Assembly: GCA_943787265.1 (NCBI GenBank)
Contig: CALSLT010000027.1
Coordinates: forward strand, 186,001-250,000
Direction of reading: 5' to 3'
Source: an uncultured Planctomycetaceae bacterium
Lineage (GTDB): Bacteria; Planctomycetota; Planctomycetia; Planctomycetales; Planctomycetaceae
Length of the DNA stretch: 64,000 nt
Under the pieces are notes generated by a model, which was not told the origin of the DNA, ran no database searches, and was given only the letters and a program-made list of their open reading frames with translations. Below are positions 1 through 9,475 of the stretch, piece after piece (the stretch's first letter is position 1; every line of letters starts with the position of its first letter). Position numbers and translations under genes: made by a program.

Positions 1-1211
1 TGCTCGCCCCACGGCCGGTCATTCGGATAGGCAGTCGTCGCGAGCGTTGGCGTGACCACAGCGTCAAACGGCTTCAGAAACTCGTCAATCCCGCGTTGCA
101 TTTTCGATCGAATTCGCATCGCGTTGATGTAGTCTTTGGCTGGAATAACCAACGATGAATGAATGCCCCAGTGATCTTCCTCCGCCGTCATTTCCCAGAT
201 ATCGCCGGTCGTGATCAGTCCTTCGAAAGCAGCGGCCGCTTCGCAACTGATCAACGTTGAGGCAACCGCCGCCCACGGAAAGTCTGGCAATTCAACTTCT
301 TCAATCTCGCAGAATTCACGTAGCGTCTTCAGCGAGGCTTCGTAGTTCGAGCGAACTTCCGGCTGGACGCTTTTCGCAGCGTCCTTCAGCGTTGCAATTT
401 TAAATCGTTCCGCAGTTGCTGCCCGAGAGTCTTGATCTTTCGCCGGGTATCTGTACGGGCGATTGGCGCTCGAATCATCTGCTTCGTCGACTCCGGCGAT
501 TGCGTTCAGGACGATCCCGCAATCATCAGCCGTTCTGCACATAGGACCGAGTTTGTCGACCGTCCACGCTAGAGCCATCGCACCATGCCTGCTGACTCGA
601 CCGTACGTCGGCCGCAAACCGCTGACTCCGCAAAACGCTGCGGGCGTCATGATCGACCCCCAGGTTTCCGAGCCAATCGCAAATGGAACCAGACCACCAC
701 CCACCGCGGATCCCGGACCGGACGACGATCCGCCTGCCCATCTCGAAGTGTCCCAGGGATTGAGCCCCGGTCCGGTAAACGAAGCATTGGCCTGGCGATA
801 TCCGAGCCCGCCAGCGATCTCGACCATCGCCAACTTCCCGATCAGCACCGCTCCAGCCTCTGCCAGCCGCGCGACGACCGTTGAATCCGCATCAATAATT
901 CGATCGCGAAACGGTGCCGCTCCCCATGACGTCGGCACATCCTTTGTCGCCAAAAGATCTTTGACACCGTACGGAATTCCGTGCAACGGGCCGTGATCAG
1001 TTCCCGACTTCAGTTTTCGATCCGCTTGCTCTGCCTGTCGAATCGCCAAGTCCCTGGTCACAGTAACGACGGCGTTCAACTTTGGGCCAATGGTTGTGAG
1101 TCGGTCGAGAAAGAACTCAGTCAACTCGACGCTGGAAAAATCTTTCGTCCGCAAGTGCTTGCCGATTTTCCGGATAGAGGCAAAGGCAATTGATTCAGGA
1201 ATGCTCGGCAC
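1..1211 (-). CDS. Amidase signature family hydrolase (3' end cut by window edge)
   Basis: The minus strand is open from about 1211 to base 1 without a stop, giving about 403 residues; the C-terminus lies outside the window. The family (amidase signature, Ser-cisSer-Lys triad) hydrolyses amide bonds, and includes GatA and many catabolic amidases. Visible are the catalytic Lys in GIPYGVKDLL (about residue 82), the Gly/Ser-rich segment AGGSSSGPGSAVGGG (about 159-173) and the nucleophile region IGSETWGSIMTPAA (about 178-191). The usual nucleophile motif is TGGS; here the first Gly is Trp. I chose GTG at 1211, because an in-frame stop lies a short way upstream and no ATG precedes the conserved region; that start is uncertain. 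It is divergent from the FAD oxidoreductase. GatA is possible, but the TWGS change and lack of gat neighbours favour a different substrate. Confidence 0.88.
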   Translation of the reverse strand, partial: MPSIPESIAFASIRKIGKHLRTKDFSSVELTEFFLDRLTTIGPKLNAVVTVTRDLAIRQAEQADRKLKSGTDHGPLHGIPYGVKDLLATKDVPTSWGAAPFRDRIIDADSTVVARLAEAGAVLIGKLAMVEIAGGLGYRQANASFTGPGLNPWDTSRWAGGSSSGPGSAVGGGLVPFAIGSETWGSIMTPAAFCGVSGLRPTYGRVSRHGAMALAWTVDKLGPMCRTADDCGIVLNAIAGVDEADDSSANRPYRYPAKDQDSRAATAERFKIATLKDAAKSVQPEVRSNYEASLKTLREFCEIEEVELPDFPWAAVASTLISCEAAAAFEGLITTGDIWEMTAEEDHWGIHSSLVIPAKDYINAMRIRSKMQRGIDEFLKPFDAVVTPTLATTAYPNDRPWGE

Positions 1212-1389
1212 AGTCGTAACCTGCTGATATTGGAATTCTCGTAAACGGCCGAGCCCCGACGCGAGGATGGAGCGTCGCTGGTGCTTCGCTTGTCATACCC
1301 TACTGATTGGAAACAGACTTCGAAAAGCGGAAAGCACTACACGCATCACAAAGATGCTATTCAGTTTTAAAACCTGCCGAGCATTCACC

Positions 1390-4095
1390 ATGCAAATCCA
1401 ACATGTTCTTTCAGTAGTTCTGATCGTTGGCGCGATGACGCCGGTATCGACTCTTGCGTCCGTCGAAAAGGTCGAGACCGACCTGCTCATCGTCGGCGGG
1501 ACTGAGTCTGGCTGGGCAGCGGCATTGCGAGCAGCTCGCCTGGGAGTTCCCTCGATCACAATCGTCCACGACGGCGAGTGGTTAGGTGGTCAGTTCACAG
1601 AACAGGCTCTGGCTTGCGTTGATGAGAACAAAGGAGTCGGCAAGGTCGGTTGGGGAGTCGACTGGCATCCGATGAAGCGATCGTTCCACCGCAGCGGACT
1701 GTTCAAAGAACTGATGGATCGCATCGAAACTTTTAACGAGAAGAAGTACGGCTCGCCGATGCCGGGCCGCCCATACCACGGCCCGTCGACTTTTCGACCG
1801 GCGGAGGCGGAGGCGATATTTCGCGAGATGCTGCAGACGTATCTCGATTCAGGGCAGGTTCGATTCGTCACGAACCACTACCCCGTGCGAGCCGACTACG
1901 TTTCAGCGAACATCGTCAGAAGGTTTCCAAGGCTCACTGGCTTGTGGTTCGCACCGGTCGGTGGCAAACAACCTGCTCTGCATGTCCGCGCAAAGATCAC
2001 GATCGATGCTTCAGACTGGGGCGAGGCGATTCAGGTCTCTGGCGCGGCGTTCGAATGTGGCCCAGATCCCAAATCCCGATACAACGAGCCGAGCGCGTCC
2101 GACGATCCTGAAGCCAACCCGACCAATGAAATGAACCCGATTACCTGGGCGATGATTGTTGAGGAGTCGGACGGTGAAACTCCGATCGACAAACCTGCTC
2201 AATACGACGATCGCAATTTTGTTCGGACGTCGAGACTCAGCCTGGAAGCCATGAAGGGACTTCCATGGGATCGCCCGGTCCGACTCGGCAGCATTCCACA
2301 CTGGCCTGATGATGGGAAGGCATCGTCTCGGCAGTTGTCTGTTTACACCGTCCGCAGAATTGTCGACGGCAACACGAGCAACGACGGGACGACGAGCATC
2401 CTGCTGAACTACATGCTTGGTCAGGATTACCCACTTGAACGGCTACCGAAATCGGTCGTGGACGCACTGGAGGTCACTGAACCGGGAGCGTCGAAAAAAA
2501 ACATCGTGCTGATGACTCGCCAACAACGACAGATTGTTTTCGACGATGCGAAACGGCACTCGTTGAGCGTCCTCTTCCACCTGCAGAATTTCGTCCATGA
2601 ACGGGCCAGCCAGAAAGCAAACAGCTTTCGCCGCTTTCATCTGAGCAATGAATTCGGAACTGCCGACAATCTGCCACCGAAACCGTACATTCGCGAAGGA
2701 CTTCGCCTGAAAGCGATGTACATGATGCGTGAACAGGACGGTCGCAATCGCGACGGTGCGACGAAGACAGCAGCTCGCGAAAGAATGTCTCGCGTGATGT
2801 ATCCCGACGGCGTGTTGTGCTGGCAGTTTCATTACGACTTTCACCGTACTGGCCGCGCCTATCTAAAAGACGAAGGAAATGCCGGTCCGTGGGTCGACTT
2901 TGAAAAGCCTGGACGGCACACACACCATGTCAGCGACCGCTCGGTGTTTCCGCTCCGCAGTCTGATTCCCGAAAAAATGGATGGACTGCTGGGCGCTCAG
3001 AAAAACGTTGGTTTCAGCAGTATCGTTTGCGCCGCAATCCGTCTTCACGATCAGTGCATCGCGATCGGCGAAGCGGCAGGCGTTGCTGCCGCGGTGGCTC
3101 TTCGTAAAGAAATCCAGCCGCGGGCCCTACCGTTCGACAGGAGTCTGCTTGAAGAAGTTCGACACGGCCTGTGCGGAGAAAATGGGAAATCGACGCCACT
3201 CCAACTCTGGCCATTTCGTGACCTGCCAGCGGCTCATCCCGCGTTTGTCGCCATCAACCGACTCGCTGCGCGCGGCATGCTTCCACAGGATCCAACTGAC
3301 GTCGACTTCAAACCTGACTCTCCGACCACTGCCGAATGGCGCGCAACAGTCGTCGAAGCAAGCCGCAAAAACATCTCCGCCGAAAAGCTCCCAGCAGCAC
3401 CAAGTTCAGAGATGACTCGCGGCGAGTTCTGCACCGTGTGGTGGGACGCGGTCCGCGAGTTGCCGTTGACTCCGTTTCGTCGGCTAATATTGCACGATGC
3501 GGACAACGACGGAATTAGAGACCGCGATGACCCGATTCCGTTTACTCCCGCCGACTCCGTCGTCTGGAAAGTCGAACGCCGCCCAGTCACGCCGCCAAGC
3601 GCCAACCAGGATGGCCTACCAGATAGCGTTGCAACATCGGCAAGCAAATCAGTTCGACAATTCAATTTTTGTGGACGAGACACAAAGAGTCCGAAAAACT
3701 ATGAGCCTGACAACGGGCTGGCCTTTGACGCCAAACGTGGTTTCGGCTGGACGCAGGACATCAGCAGCAACAACCGTCGCCGCTCCGTCTATCCCGAATC
3801 GATTCGAGATACTTTTCTCTTCACACGGGACTTTGCTAAATGGGAGTGTCAGCTTCCCAACGGTCGATGGCTGATCACCGTCTGCAACGGCGATTCCGGA
3901 CACGAGCAAACTGGCCATCATGTTTCATTCGAAGGCAAAGTCGCCGTGAAAAATGTCCCCACCGCTGCGGGACATTTTGCCGAGACAACGGCAACGGTCG
4001 TCGTTAGTGACGGCAGGCTGACAATGGAACTTGGCCCGCAACTGGCCGGATCGAATACCTGCATAAACTGGCTCAGGCTCATCCCACTTGATTAA
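1390..4095 (+). CDS. Secreted FAD-dependent oxidoreductase (FAD_oxidored family)
   Basis: About 901 residues. An N-terminal hydrophobic segment (residues 5-23, ending STLA) looks like a signal peptide, followed at once by the dinucleotide-binding motif DLLIVGGTESGWAAALRAAR (about 31-50). Proteins of this FAD_oxidored type are abundant in planctomycetes and Verrucomicrobia and are often tied to polysaccharide use; the substrate is not known here. Near residues 703-715 there is an acidic stretch, DADNDGIRDRDDP, like a thrombospondin type 3 calcium loop, and the last 150 residues look like a beta-sandwich carbohydrate-binding-type domain. The frame opens earlier (ATG at 1267 and 1354), but ATG at 1390 puts the signal peptide at the N-terminus, so I prefer it. 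No clear Shine-Dalgarno sequence is visible for any of the three. Confidence 0.85.
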   Translation: MQIQHVLSVVLIVGAMTPVSTLASVEKVETDLLIVGGTESGWAAALRAARLGVPSITIVHDGEWLGGQFTEQALACVDENKGVGKVGWGVDWHPMKRSFHRSGLFKELMDRIETFNEKKYGSPMPGRPYHGPSTFRPAEAEAIFREMLQTYLDSGQVRFVTNHYPVRADYVSANIVRRFPRLTGLWFAPVGGKQPALHVRAKITIDASDWGEAIQVSGAAFECGPDPKSRYNEPSASDDPEANPTNEMNPITWAMIVEESDGETPIDKPAQYDDRNFVRTSRLSLEAMKGLPWDRPVRLGSIPHWPDDGKASSRQLSVYTVRRIVDGNTSNDGTTSILLNYMLGQDYPLERLPKSVVDALEVTEPGASKKNIVLMTRQQRQIVFDDAKRHSLSVLFHLQNFVHERASQKANSFRRFHLSNEFGTADNLPPKPYIREGLRLKAMYMMREQDGRNRDGATKTAARERMSRVMYPDGVLCWQFHYDFHRTGRAYLKDEGNAGPWVDFEKPGRHTHHVSDRSVFPLRSLIPEKMDGLLGAQKNVGFSSIVCAAIRLHDQCIAIGEAAGVAAAVALRKEIQPRALPFDRSLLEEVRHGLCGENGKSTPLQLWPFRDLPAAHPAFVAINRLAARGMLPQDPTDVDFKPDSPTTAEWRATVVEASRKNISAEKLPAAPSSEMTRGEFCTVWWDAVRELPLTPFRRLILHDADNDGIRDRDDPIPFTPADSVVWKVERRPVTPPSANQDGLPDSVATSASKSVRQFNFCGRDTKSPKNYEPDNGLAFDAKRGFGWTQDISSNNRRRSVYPESIRDTFLFTRDFAKWECQLPNGRWLITVCNGDSGHEQTGHHVSFEGKVAVKNVPTAAGHFAETTATVVVSDGRLTMELGPQLAGSNTCINWLRLIPLD

Positions 4096-4324
4096 GCCCA
4101 GTACGAACTCAGCAGATTATTAAGCGACCAGCGGCACTCGTTTCATCTTGCTCGCAATTAAACTCCCTGAGAGTTCGACGGTGCCACATCCATGCTTCGT
4201 CAATTATTGTTCCGCTAAGGAGCAGCGTTCGCTCTCGAAAAACACCAGGACCGCTCGCAGCGACAACGAAAGATCGTCGGCATTTTAGTAATTGCCCATA
4301 GCCAATCGCTTTAGAAAGTTCATC

Positions 4325-4996
4325 GTGAACGATCGACAGCCTGAAGAGACTGAACATCGCGAACTTGTCGAGAACGCTCAGGAGTTTCTGCGCGCAGCCA
4401 TGACCAGGCAAGTTCCGGATGCTCTGCTCACCGCGGCGTGGGACGAGTTTTATCGAGTCTATGATGTGCTCGTGCGGCGTTTCGCGGTGGCTCGCGGTGT
4501 GCGTGGGGCAGATGTCGAAGATTGCGTGCAGGAAGTCTGGAGTGAGGTTTCCAAACGACTGGTCGGTTTTCAAATCACAAGCGAAGCCGGACTTCGATCC
4601 TGGCTGTTCTCTGTCGTTCGCAGTCGAGCGACAGACATGTTTCGTCGGCGAGCACGGCGGCCGTTGGCACTGCTGGGCGACAGTATTCAAGAAGGGTTTG
4701 AACCGCCGGGCCGGGAGGCCGATCCATCGACCCGGTACGACGATGCCTGGCAGGAAGCCGTTCTGCAGACGATGGTCCTGAAACTCGAAGCTGAAGTATC
4801 TGAACTGAACTTCGAAATCTTCCGACTCCGCTCACTCGAAGGCGTCGGCGTTTCAGAGGCTGCTGAAATCGTCGGGGTAACTCCGAACCAGATTCGTTAT
4901 CGACATCACCGGACCATGAAAAAGCTGAAAGCAATCGCATCGCTGTACCTGGGACGCGAATTTCATGGAATTGATCTGGGTTCTAACGAGTTTTAG
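4325..4996 (+). CDS. ECF-subfamily RNA polymerase sigma factor
   Basis: About 223 residues with the two-domain layout of ECF sigma factors. Sigma region 2 runs from about AWDEFYRVYDVLVRRFA through ADVEDCVQEVW to SWLFSVVRSRATDMFRRRAR; region 4 near the C-terminus contains a helix-turn-helix, GVSEAAEIVGVTPNQIRYR. It would direct RNA polymerase to a small regulon, but no target promoter or anti-sigma gene is evident beside it. The start is uncertain: GTG at 4325 has a weak AGAAAG seven bases upstream, while an in-frame TTG at 4292 would add 11 residues. The next gene on the same strand is the 75-residue leader-like peptide, 266 bases away. Confidence 0.88.
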   Translation: MNDRQPEETEHRELVENAQEFLRAAMTRQVPDALLTAAWDEFYRVYDVLVRRFAVARGVRGADVEDCVQEVWSEVSKRLVGFQITSEAGLRSWLFSVVRSRATDMFRRRARRPLALLGDSIQEGFEPPGREADPSTRYDDAWQEAVLQTMVLKLEAEVSELNFEIFRLRSLEGVGVSEAAEIVGVTPNQIRYRHHRTMKKLKAIASLYLGREFHGIDLGSNEF

Positions 4997-5262
4997 CCGT
5001 GAACTACGGACGCGGGTGCCCGGCCACGCGACAAGCTGTAAACATTTACCTGACAGTCAGTTGTGAAAAACCAAGACAGACGTCACTGTCACCAAAACTC
5101 GCGTGATGGCCGAACGGGCTCTAAACCCGACTTGAATTCTGAATAATTTTTCAAAAAGCTGCGCAACATTCGACGATCATGCTCGCTTACTCGGCTTAAC
5201 CAGAGACAACACAGGTCATCAGGTAGTGGTCGTTGGCCACAAAATCACGTGCGGAGTTAGTC

Positions 5263-5490
5263 ATGAGTCGAATTCGAATCGAAGACCTGCCTCACGAGGA
5301 GACTCTGCAGGACAACGAGCTTCGACAGATCTTTGGTGCCGGCCTGTCTGATCGATCGATTCAAGCAACCCGGAAGCTGTTTGCCGATCGTGCTGGCAAC
5401 GCTGATGACCTCTCCGATGATTTGATCCGTCAGTCATCGACAGCCCCGCAGAATCCATTCCTGGTGGATCGCGATTCACCACTTGCGTAG
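5263..5490 (+). CDS. Small acidic peptide with double-glycine-like leader motif
   Basis: A 75-residue protein, not recognised as a named family. ATG at 5263 is preceded by GGAG at a good distance, which argues for it over an in-frame TTG at 5233. The N-terminal third reads MSRIRIEDLPHEETL then QDNELRQIFGAG, which resembles the helical leader plus Gly-Gly-type cleavage site of secreted peptides and RiPP precursors (acidic-hydrophobic pattern ending in G-A or G-G). The remaining 45 residues are polar, contain no Cys and have no obvious core motif. It faces a TolC-family gene convergently, 100 bases away, but no peptidase-ABC transporter or modifying enzyme is visible. A leader-like role is inference; it may be an ordinary small planctomycete protein. 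Confidence 0.65.
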   Translation: MSRIRIEDLPHEETLQDNELRQIFGAGLSDRSIQATRKLFADRAGNADDLSDDLIRQSSTAPQNPFLVDRDSPLA

Positions 5491-5592
5491 GTGTTCCCGA
5501 TTAGTCGGTGCCAACAGTCATTCGAAAAGCGACACGCGATTGTAGATCGACCGGTAACTCAACCGCCGATCTGGTGTGGTGCAATTCGCGGC

Positions 5593-8235
5593 TCAATCTA
5601 AATCGGCCTTTTGCGCAGCTTCTGCCTCAGGCGGTGCCCCACTGAACGACGCAGGTCGGATCGTTCTCTTCCAATGCCGAGTCGTAGAATTCTTCAGCGT
5701 CTCCTCATCGTCAGCGGCGGGCTGAGATTGATCGTCAAGCACGCCCTCATTCTGCAGATGCTGATAGAAGCCCGAGTCGGACCAGAGGCCATCTTCATTG
5801 AGCCTCATCGTGCCCAATTCAAAGTCGACCAGCATTCGAATGACTTCGTAGTTGACCCAGACGTTGAGGAAATCGTTTTGCGCGTCGAGAAGGTCGGACA
5901 ATGCCGAAACAAGGTCTCTCGCCGTCGTCGGTGAGAATTTAGTATCCCGAACGTCCTTGAGCGGCGGGTTGACTCGAAGCCGTGCCAGATCGACCTGTGA
6001 GATCGCCCCCCGCACCGCAGCGCGACGAACTTCGAAATTCAACTGGCTCAATTCGACGATTCGCAACGTGTTGCGAATACTTTGCGCGACTCGATCTTCG
6101 AACAGCATGTAGTCGCGTCTTGCACGCTGATAGTTGATCAGCGTTTCGCGGTACCGATTTCTTTCCGCAAGCCGTGTGATCGGAGAGTCAAACTGAAGTC
6201 CGAATCGCAACTCACCGTTCTCAACATCCAGGCCGCTTCCGTTCGGACCAACTCGGCCAGCCTCGCCACTGATAACTAAGTCGAGATCGGCCTCCAGCGC
6301 GTTCCCGTTGAATTCGATTTGACGCCATGCATCAACGAGATTGGCTCGAGCATTCATCCAGTCGAGACGGTTCGCACGAGCGATTTCGATTCCCGCTGCC
6401 GGCTGAACGTCGATCGGCGAAAGTCTGATGCCTTCGAGCCTCGCTGCCGCCTGATCCAGCGACAGCTCCAGAAGCCTGCCAGACATCTCGGTGGCCAGTT
6501 TAGCCAGTTCTTTTCGCGCATCGTCGTCTTCCAGCGTTTCAAACTGATCCGGAAGCTCTTTTAGCTTCCCCCATGACTTGTCGAAATATTCCTGAAGTGC
6601 ATCAGGCCTGATGGCAAGTTGCTGGACTCTGTCACGAAAGATACCGACGTCGTAGATACGTGGATCAATATCCGCCTGCTGTGCCTCAGTCTGCGCCTTC
6701 AGCCGGCGTAGCTGTTCGACGCGTGACGGGATGTTCGATTCCAGATTCGTCAGGTCCGACTTCAGTGTTGCGATCTGACGATCAATTTCCGGCTTCAGTT
6801 GCTCAATCTGCATCAGCGTATCGGTGAGTGCTGCTTTCGTTGGCGGCGTGAGCTGCGGCAACACTCGAAAGACCTGCTCGCTGAAAGCGTCTTGTAGCGT
6901 GGTCATGCTGGGGTCGATGAGGTTGAATCGGTCCAGCAGCGAATCTTGAATCCGTAACGGAACATCGGGTGGTAACCCAATATCAATTTTGAAACTGTCT
7001 AACTTCGTCTGGAATGCGGCCTGCGAGGACAGCAAGCTGCTTTGCGCGTTGTAGAGTGCTTGCCGCGGCTGGAATACCTGCAGAGAGTTACTGAGTCTGC
7101 CAGCATCGTATGTTGCTTCAAGAACGGCGAGACTGTCGCGCAGGCCCGTGACGTTGGTTTCCTGAATTCGTATCTGCTGCAGATCCTGTAGCAGTCCGAG
7201 GTAGCCTCCAGCATCGGAAGCACCGGTTCGACCACTCGGAGACCCGGCAATCAGCCCAAGGCCCGACTGACCAACCGCACCTCGTCGAATCGGCCCGCTG
7301 CCAGAGTTGCGGCCGGTGACGACATTTACAAAGAAGCCCTGCTGAAACTGCTCCATCTGACGAACGTTCGCGAGCAGTGTCCGCTCACTCTGAGTCAGCC
7401 CTTCCAGCACCCGTGCGCGGCCGCCGAATCTCAGCAGCGGTTGGACGATGCTGAAGTCAAGCATGGTGCCGATGACTTCCGAACCCGATCCCGAAAACTG
7501 CCAGACCAACGAGTTGGCAAGTCCAACGACAAGACTGGTCCCCGTGGCCGATAGCTGCTGAAGCCTGGCTCCGGTTTCAGTGTCGAGCGTATTTGTGCTC
7601 CCGCGTTCTTTGCCTCGATGCCGAAACTCCGTGTCGGTGCCTGCAAAGAACTGAGTGTCGAAACGGAACCTTTCAAAGGTAACGTCCAAGGCGGAGAGGT
7701 AGAGATCCTCGCGTTCCTGCTGAAACGACCTGGAATGACTTCTCGCCACTTTGACGACGTCGGCCATGTTCAGAGCGACCACTCCGTCAGCGTCGCGCGG
7801 CAACCAGTCACGCCACTGTTCCGGATCGACCTTTGTCAGCTCTCCGTATTCATGCCAGCCTGAATAGCCGTCCTTGTCATCGACGGTGTGCATCAGGTTG
7901 TGCGACGCAGGATCGTCTGGAGGCAGCGGCGGATGATCGGGATCGGTTGAGTCGTACAGTCTGGACTCAGAGCCAGGCGTAATCGAAAAAGGCTCGGATT
8001 CGAGCGGCCCGGCCGTGGCAGTTACTTTCTCTGCGACGACTTCGGCAGCTTCACGATCCGCTTGTTCGCGGTACCAGGAACGGGCACAGCCGGAAGCAAG
8101 CAACAGGACGCAAAGACTCGCGAGAGTCAAAGGCTGAACGGATATCAGGGGCGGGTTAATACGCATTGCAGATAAGCTGTCGTGCCGCGAAAGGCAGGAG
8201 TCACTGGCTCTTGATGGAACGGTCGACGGGCGCAT
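5593..8235 (-). CDS. TolC-family outer membrane efflux lipoprotein, unusually long
   Basis: 880 residues from ATG 8235, which has AGGGAAGGA directly upstream. A second in-frame ATG at 8166 would give 857 residues and put the lipobox LLLASGC close to the N-terminus, so that start is also plausible. The protein looks like an outer membrane factor: two helical OEP-type halves (about residues 150-420 and 620-860), the first starting with a motif like DVVKVARSHSRSFQQ. Between them lies a roughly 200-residue charged, heptad-like insertion (about 425-610). Family members are usually 420-520 residues and form the exit duct of efflux or type I secretion pumps. No periplasmic adaptor or inner membrane pump is adjacent, so its partner is unknown. 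Confidence 0.82.
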   Translation of the reverse strand: MRPSTVPSRASDSCLSRHDSLSAMRINPPLISVQPLTLASLCVLLLASGCARSWYREQADREAAEVVAEKVTATAGPLESEPFSITPGSESRLYDSTDPDHPPLPPDDPASHNLMHTVDDKDGYSGWHEYGELTKVDPEQWRDWLPRDADGVVALNMADVVKVARSHSRSFQQEREDLYLSALDVTFERFRFDTQFFAGTDTEFRHRGKERGSTNTLDTETGARLQQLSATGTSLVVGLANSLVWQFSGSGSEVIGTMLDFSIVQPLLRFGGRARVLEGLTQSERTLLANVRQMEQFQQGFFVNVVTGRNSGSGPIRRGAVGQSGLGLIAGSPSGRTGASDAGGYLGLLQDLQQIRIQETNVTGLRDSLAVLEATYDAGRLSNSLQVFQPRQALYNAQSSLLSSQAAFQTKLDSFKIDIGLPPDVPLRIQDSLLDRFNLIDPSMTTLQDAFSEQVFRVLPQLTPPTKAALTDTLMQIEQLKPEIDRQIATLKSDLTNLESNIPSRVEQLRRLKAQTEAQQADIDPRIYDVGIFRDRVQQLAIRPDALQEYFDKSWGKLKELPDQFETLEDDDARKELAKLATEMSGRLLELSLDQAAARLEGIRLSPIDVQPAAGIEIARANRLDWMNARANLVDAWRQIEFNGNALEADLDLVISGEAGRVGPNGSGLDVENGELRFGLQFDSPITRLAERNRYRETLINYQRARRDYMLFEDRVAQSIRNTLRIVELSQLNFEVRRAAVRGAISQVDLARLRVNPPLKDVRDTKFSPTTARDLVSALSDLLDAQNDFLNVWVNYEVIRMLVDFELGTMRLNEDGLWSDSGFYQHLQNEGVLDDQSQPAADDEETLKNSTTRHWKRTIRPASFSGAPPEAEAAQKADLD

Positions 8236-8366
8236 TCCTTCCCTGAAAGAAATCGTTCACAGTTTCTATCGGTATCCTGGAGTGTCAAAGTTTGCCGATT
8301 CTGAGGATCGGTTAGACTTTGCGGGCAACCGACACCCCCAAATCACCGGTATTCACGGGAAATCCG

Positions 8367-9416
8367 ATGGAAATCAATTCTCGCCTGAGCCGCTACGACC
8401 TGACGCAGACATACCGGTGGAATTACGACAACGCCCCGGAACCGGCTGAAATCGACGTACCAGCAATGCGTGGAGAATGGACATTCTGCGGCCGGGCCGT
8501 GCCATCACCGCTGGGAATTCCGGCTGGTCCTCTGCTCAACGGACGATGGGTTCTCTACTACGCGTCGCTGGGGTTCGACGTGTTGACGTACAAGACTGTC
8601 AGAAGCGGTCACCGGGAATGTTACGAACTCCCCAACCTTGTTCCGGTCGAAACTGGCCAACTAACTGGCACCGAAGAACGGCTCACCGAGTCTCGCACGA
8701 TGAACGGAAGCTGGGCCGTCAGTTTCGGCATGCCCTCAGCCGATCCAGAAGTCTGGCGGCGCGACATCGAAGAGACTCGCAATAAACTTGCTGCGGAGAA
8801 ACTGTTGTCGGTCTCCGTCGTAGGCACAGTCCAGCCAGGCTGGTCAATCGACGACCTGGCTGCAGACTACGCACAGTGTGCGCGGTGGGCGGTCGACGCA
8901 GGGGCCGACACGATTGAGACCAACTTCTCATGCCCGAACGTCGAGACGTGCGACGGTCAGCTCTATCAGAACCCCACCGAAGCGGCGATTGTGGCCGAAG
9001 CCGTGCGACAGGCAATCGACGATCGACCGTTGATTCTGAAAATCGGACACATGACCGAGTCGAGCAATGCCGAAGAACTTCTGGAAGCAGTGGGGGCATT
9101 TGCGACAGCGATCGCAATGACCAACAGCGTAGCAACTACAGTCCGAGGCCAAAGTGGGGATTTACTGTTCGCCGGCCAGCAGCGAGGTATCTGTGGCGAG
9201 GCAACGTTTGATGCGTCGCTTCGTCAAACAAGTTTGTTTTCCAAACTGGTCCGTGAACGAGACGATGATCTGCGTATTATCAGTGTCGGCGGAGTATCGG
9301 CTGCCGAACACGTACAAAGTTGCATGAAGGCTGGAGCGGAATCAGTTCACATCGCCACGGCGGCAATGATCGATCCAAACGTTGCACTAAAGATTCGTCG
9401 AAGCTGGCAAGCCTGA
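8367..9416 (+). CDS. Dihydroorotate dehydrogenase-like FMN oxidoreductase
   Basis: About 349 residues with the TIM-barrel layout of the dihydroorotate dehydrogenase family. Visible are the phosphate/FMN entry region PLGIPAGPLLNG (about residues 50-61), the active-site loop ETNFSCPNVETC (about 188-199), KIGHM on the next strand, TNSVAT, and a C-terminal ISVGGVSAAEHVQ that fits the FMN phosphate loop. The family oxidises dihydroorotate to orotate in pyrimidine synthesis, or reduces related pyrimidines. The frame opens at TTG 8319, but ATG 8367 fits the start of similarity. No other pyr gene is nearby, so I do not assign pyrD. It is divergent from the TolC gene. Confidence 0.8.
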   Translation: MEINSRLSRYDLTQTYRWNYDNAPEPAEIDVPAMRGEWTFCGRAVPSPLGIPAGPLLNGRWVLYYASLGFDVLTYKTVRSGHRECYELPNLVPVETGQLTGTEERLTESRTMNGSWAVSFGMPSADPEVWRRDIEETRNKLAAEKLLSVSVVGTVQPGWSIDDLAADYAQCARWAVDAGADTIETNFSCPNVETCDGQLYQNPTEAAIVAEAVRQAIDDRPLILKIGHMTESSNAEELLEAVGAFATAIAMTNSVATTVRGQSGDLLFAGQQRGICGEATFDASLRQTSLFSKLVRERDDDLRIISVGGVSAAEHVQSCMKAGAESVHIATAAMIDPNVALKIRRSWQA

Positions 9417-9475
9417 GCAACGTTGCTCGAAGCAGCCAATTTAAGATTTACTGGCGGCAGAGTTGAAGGTTCGCA

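Noticed and set aside
4109..4690. Minus-strand frame of 193 codons opposite the first ECF sigma gene
   Set aside because: The plus-strand reading has sigma regions 2 and 4; this frame has no family character.
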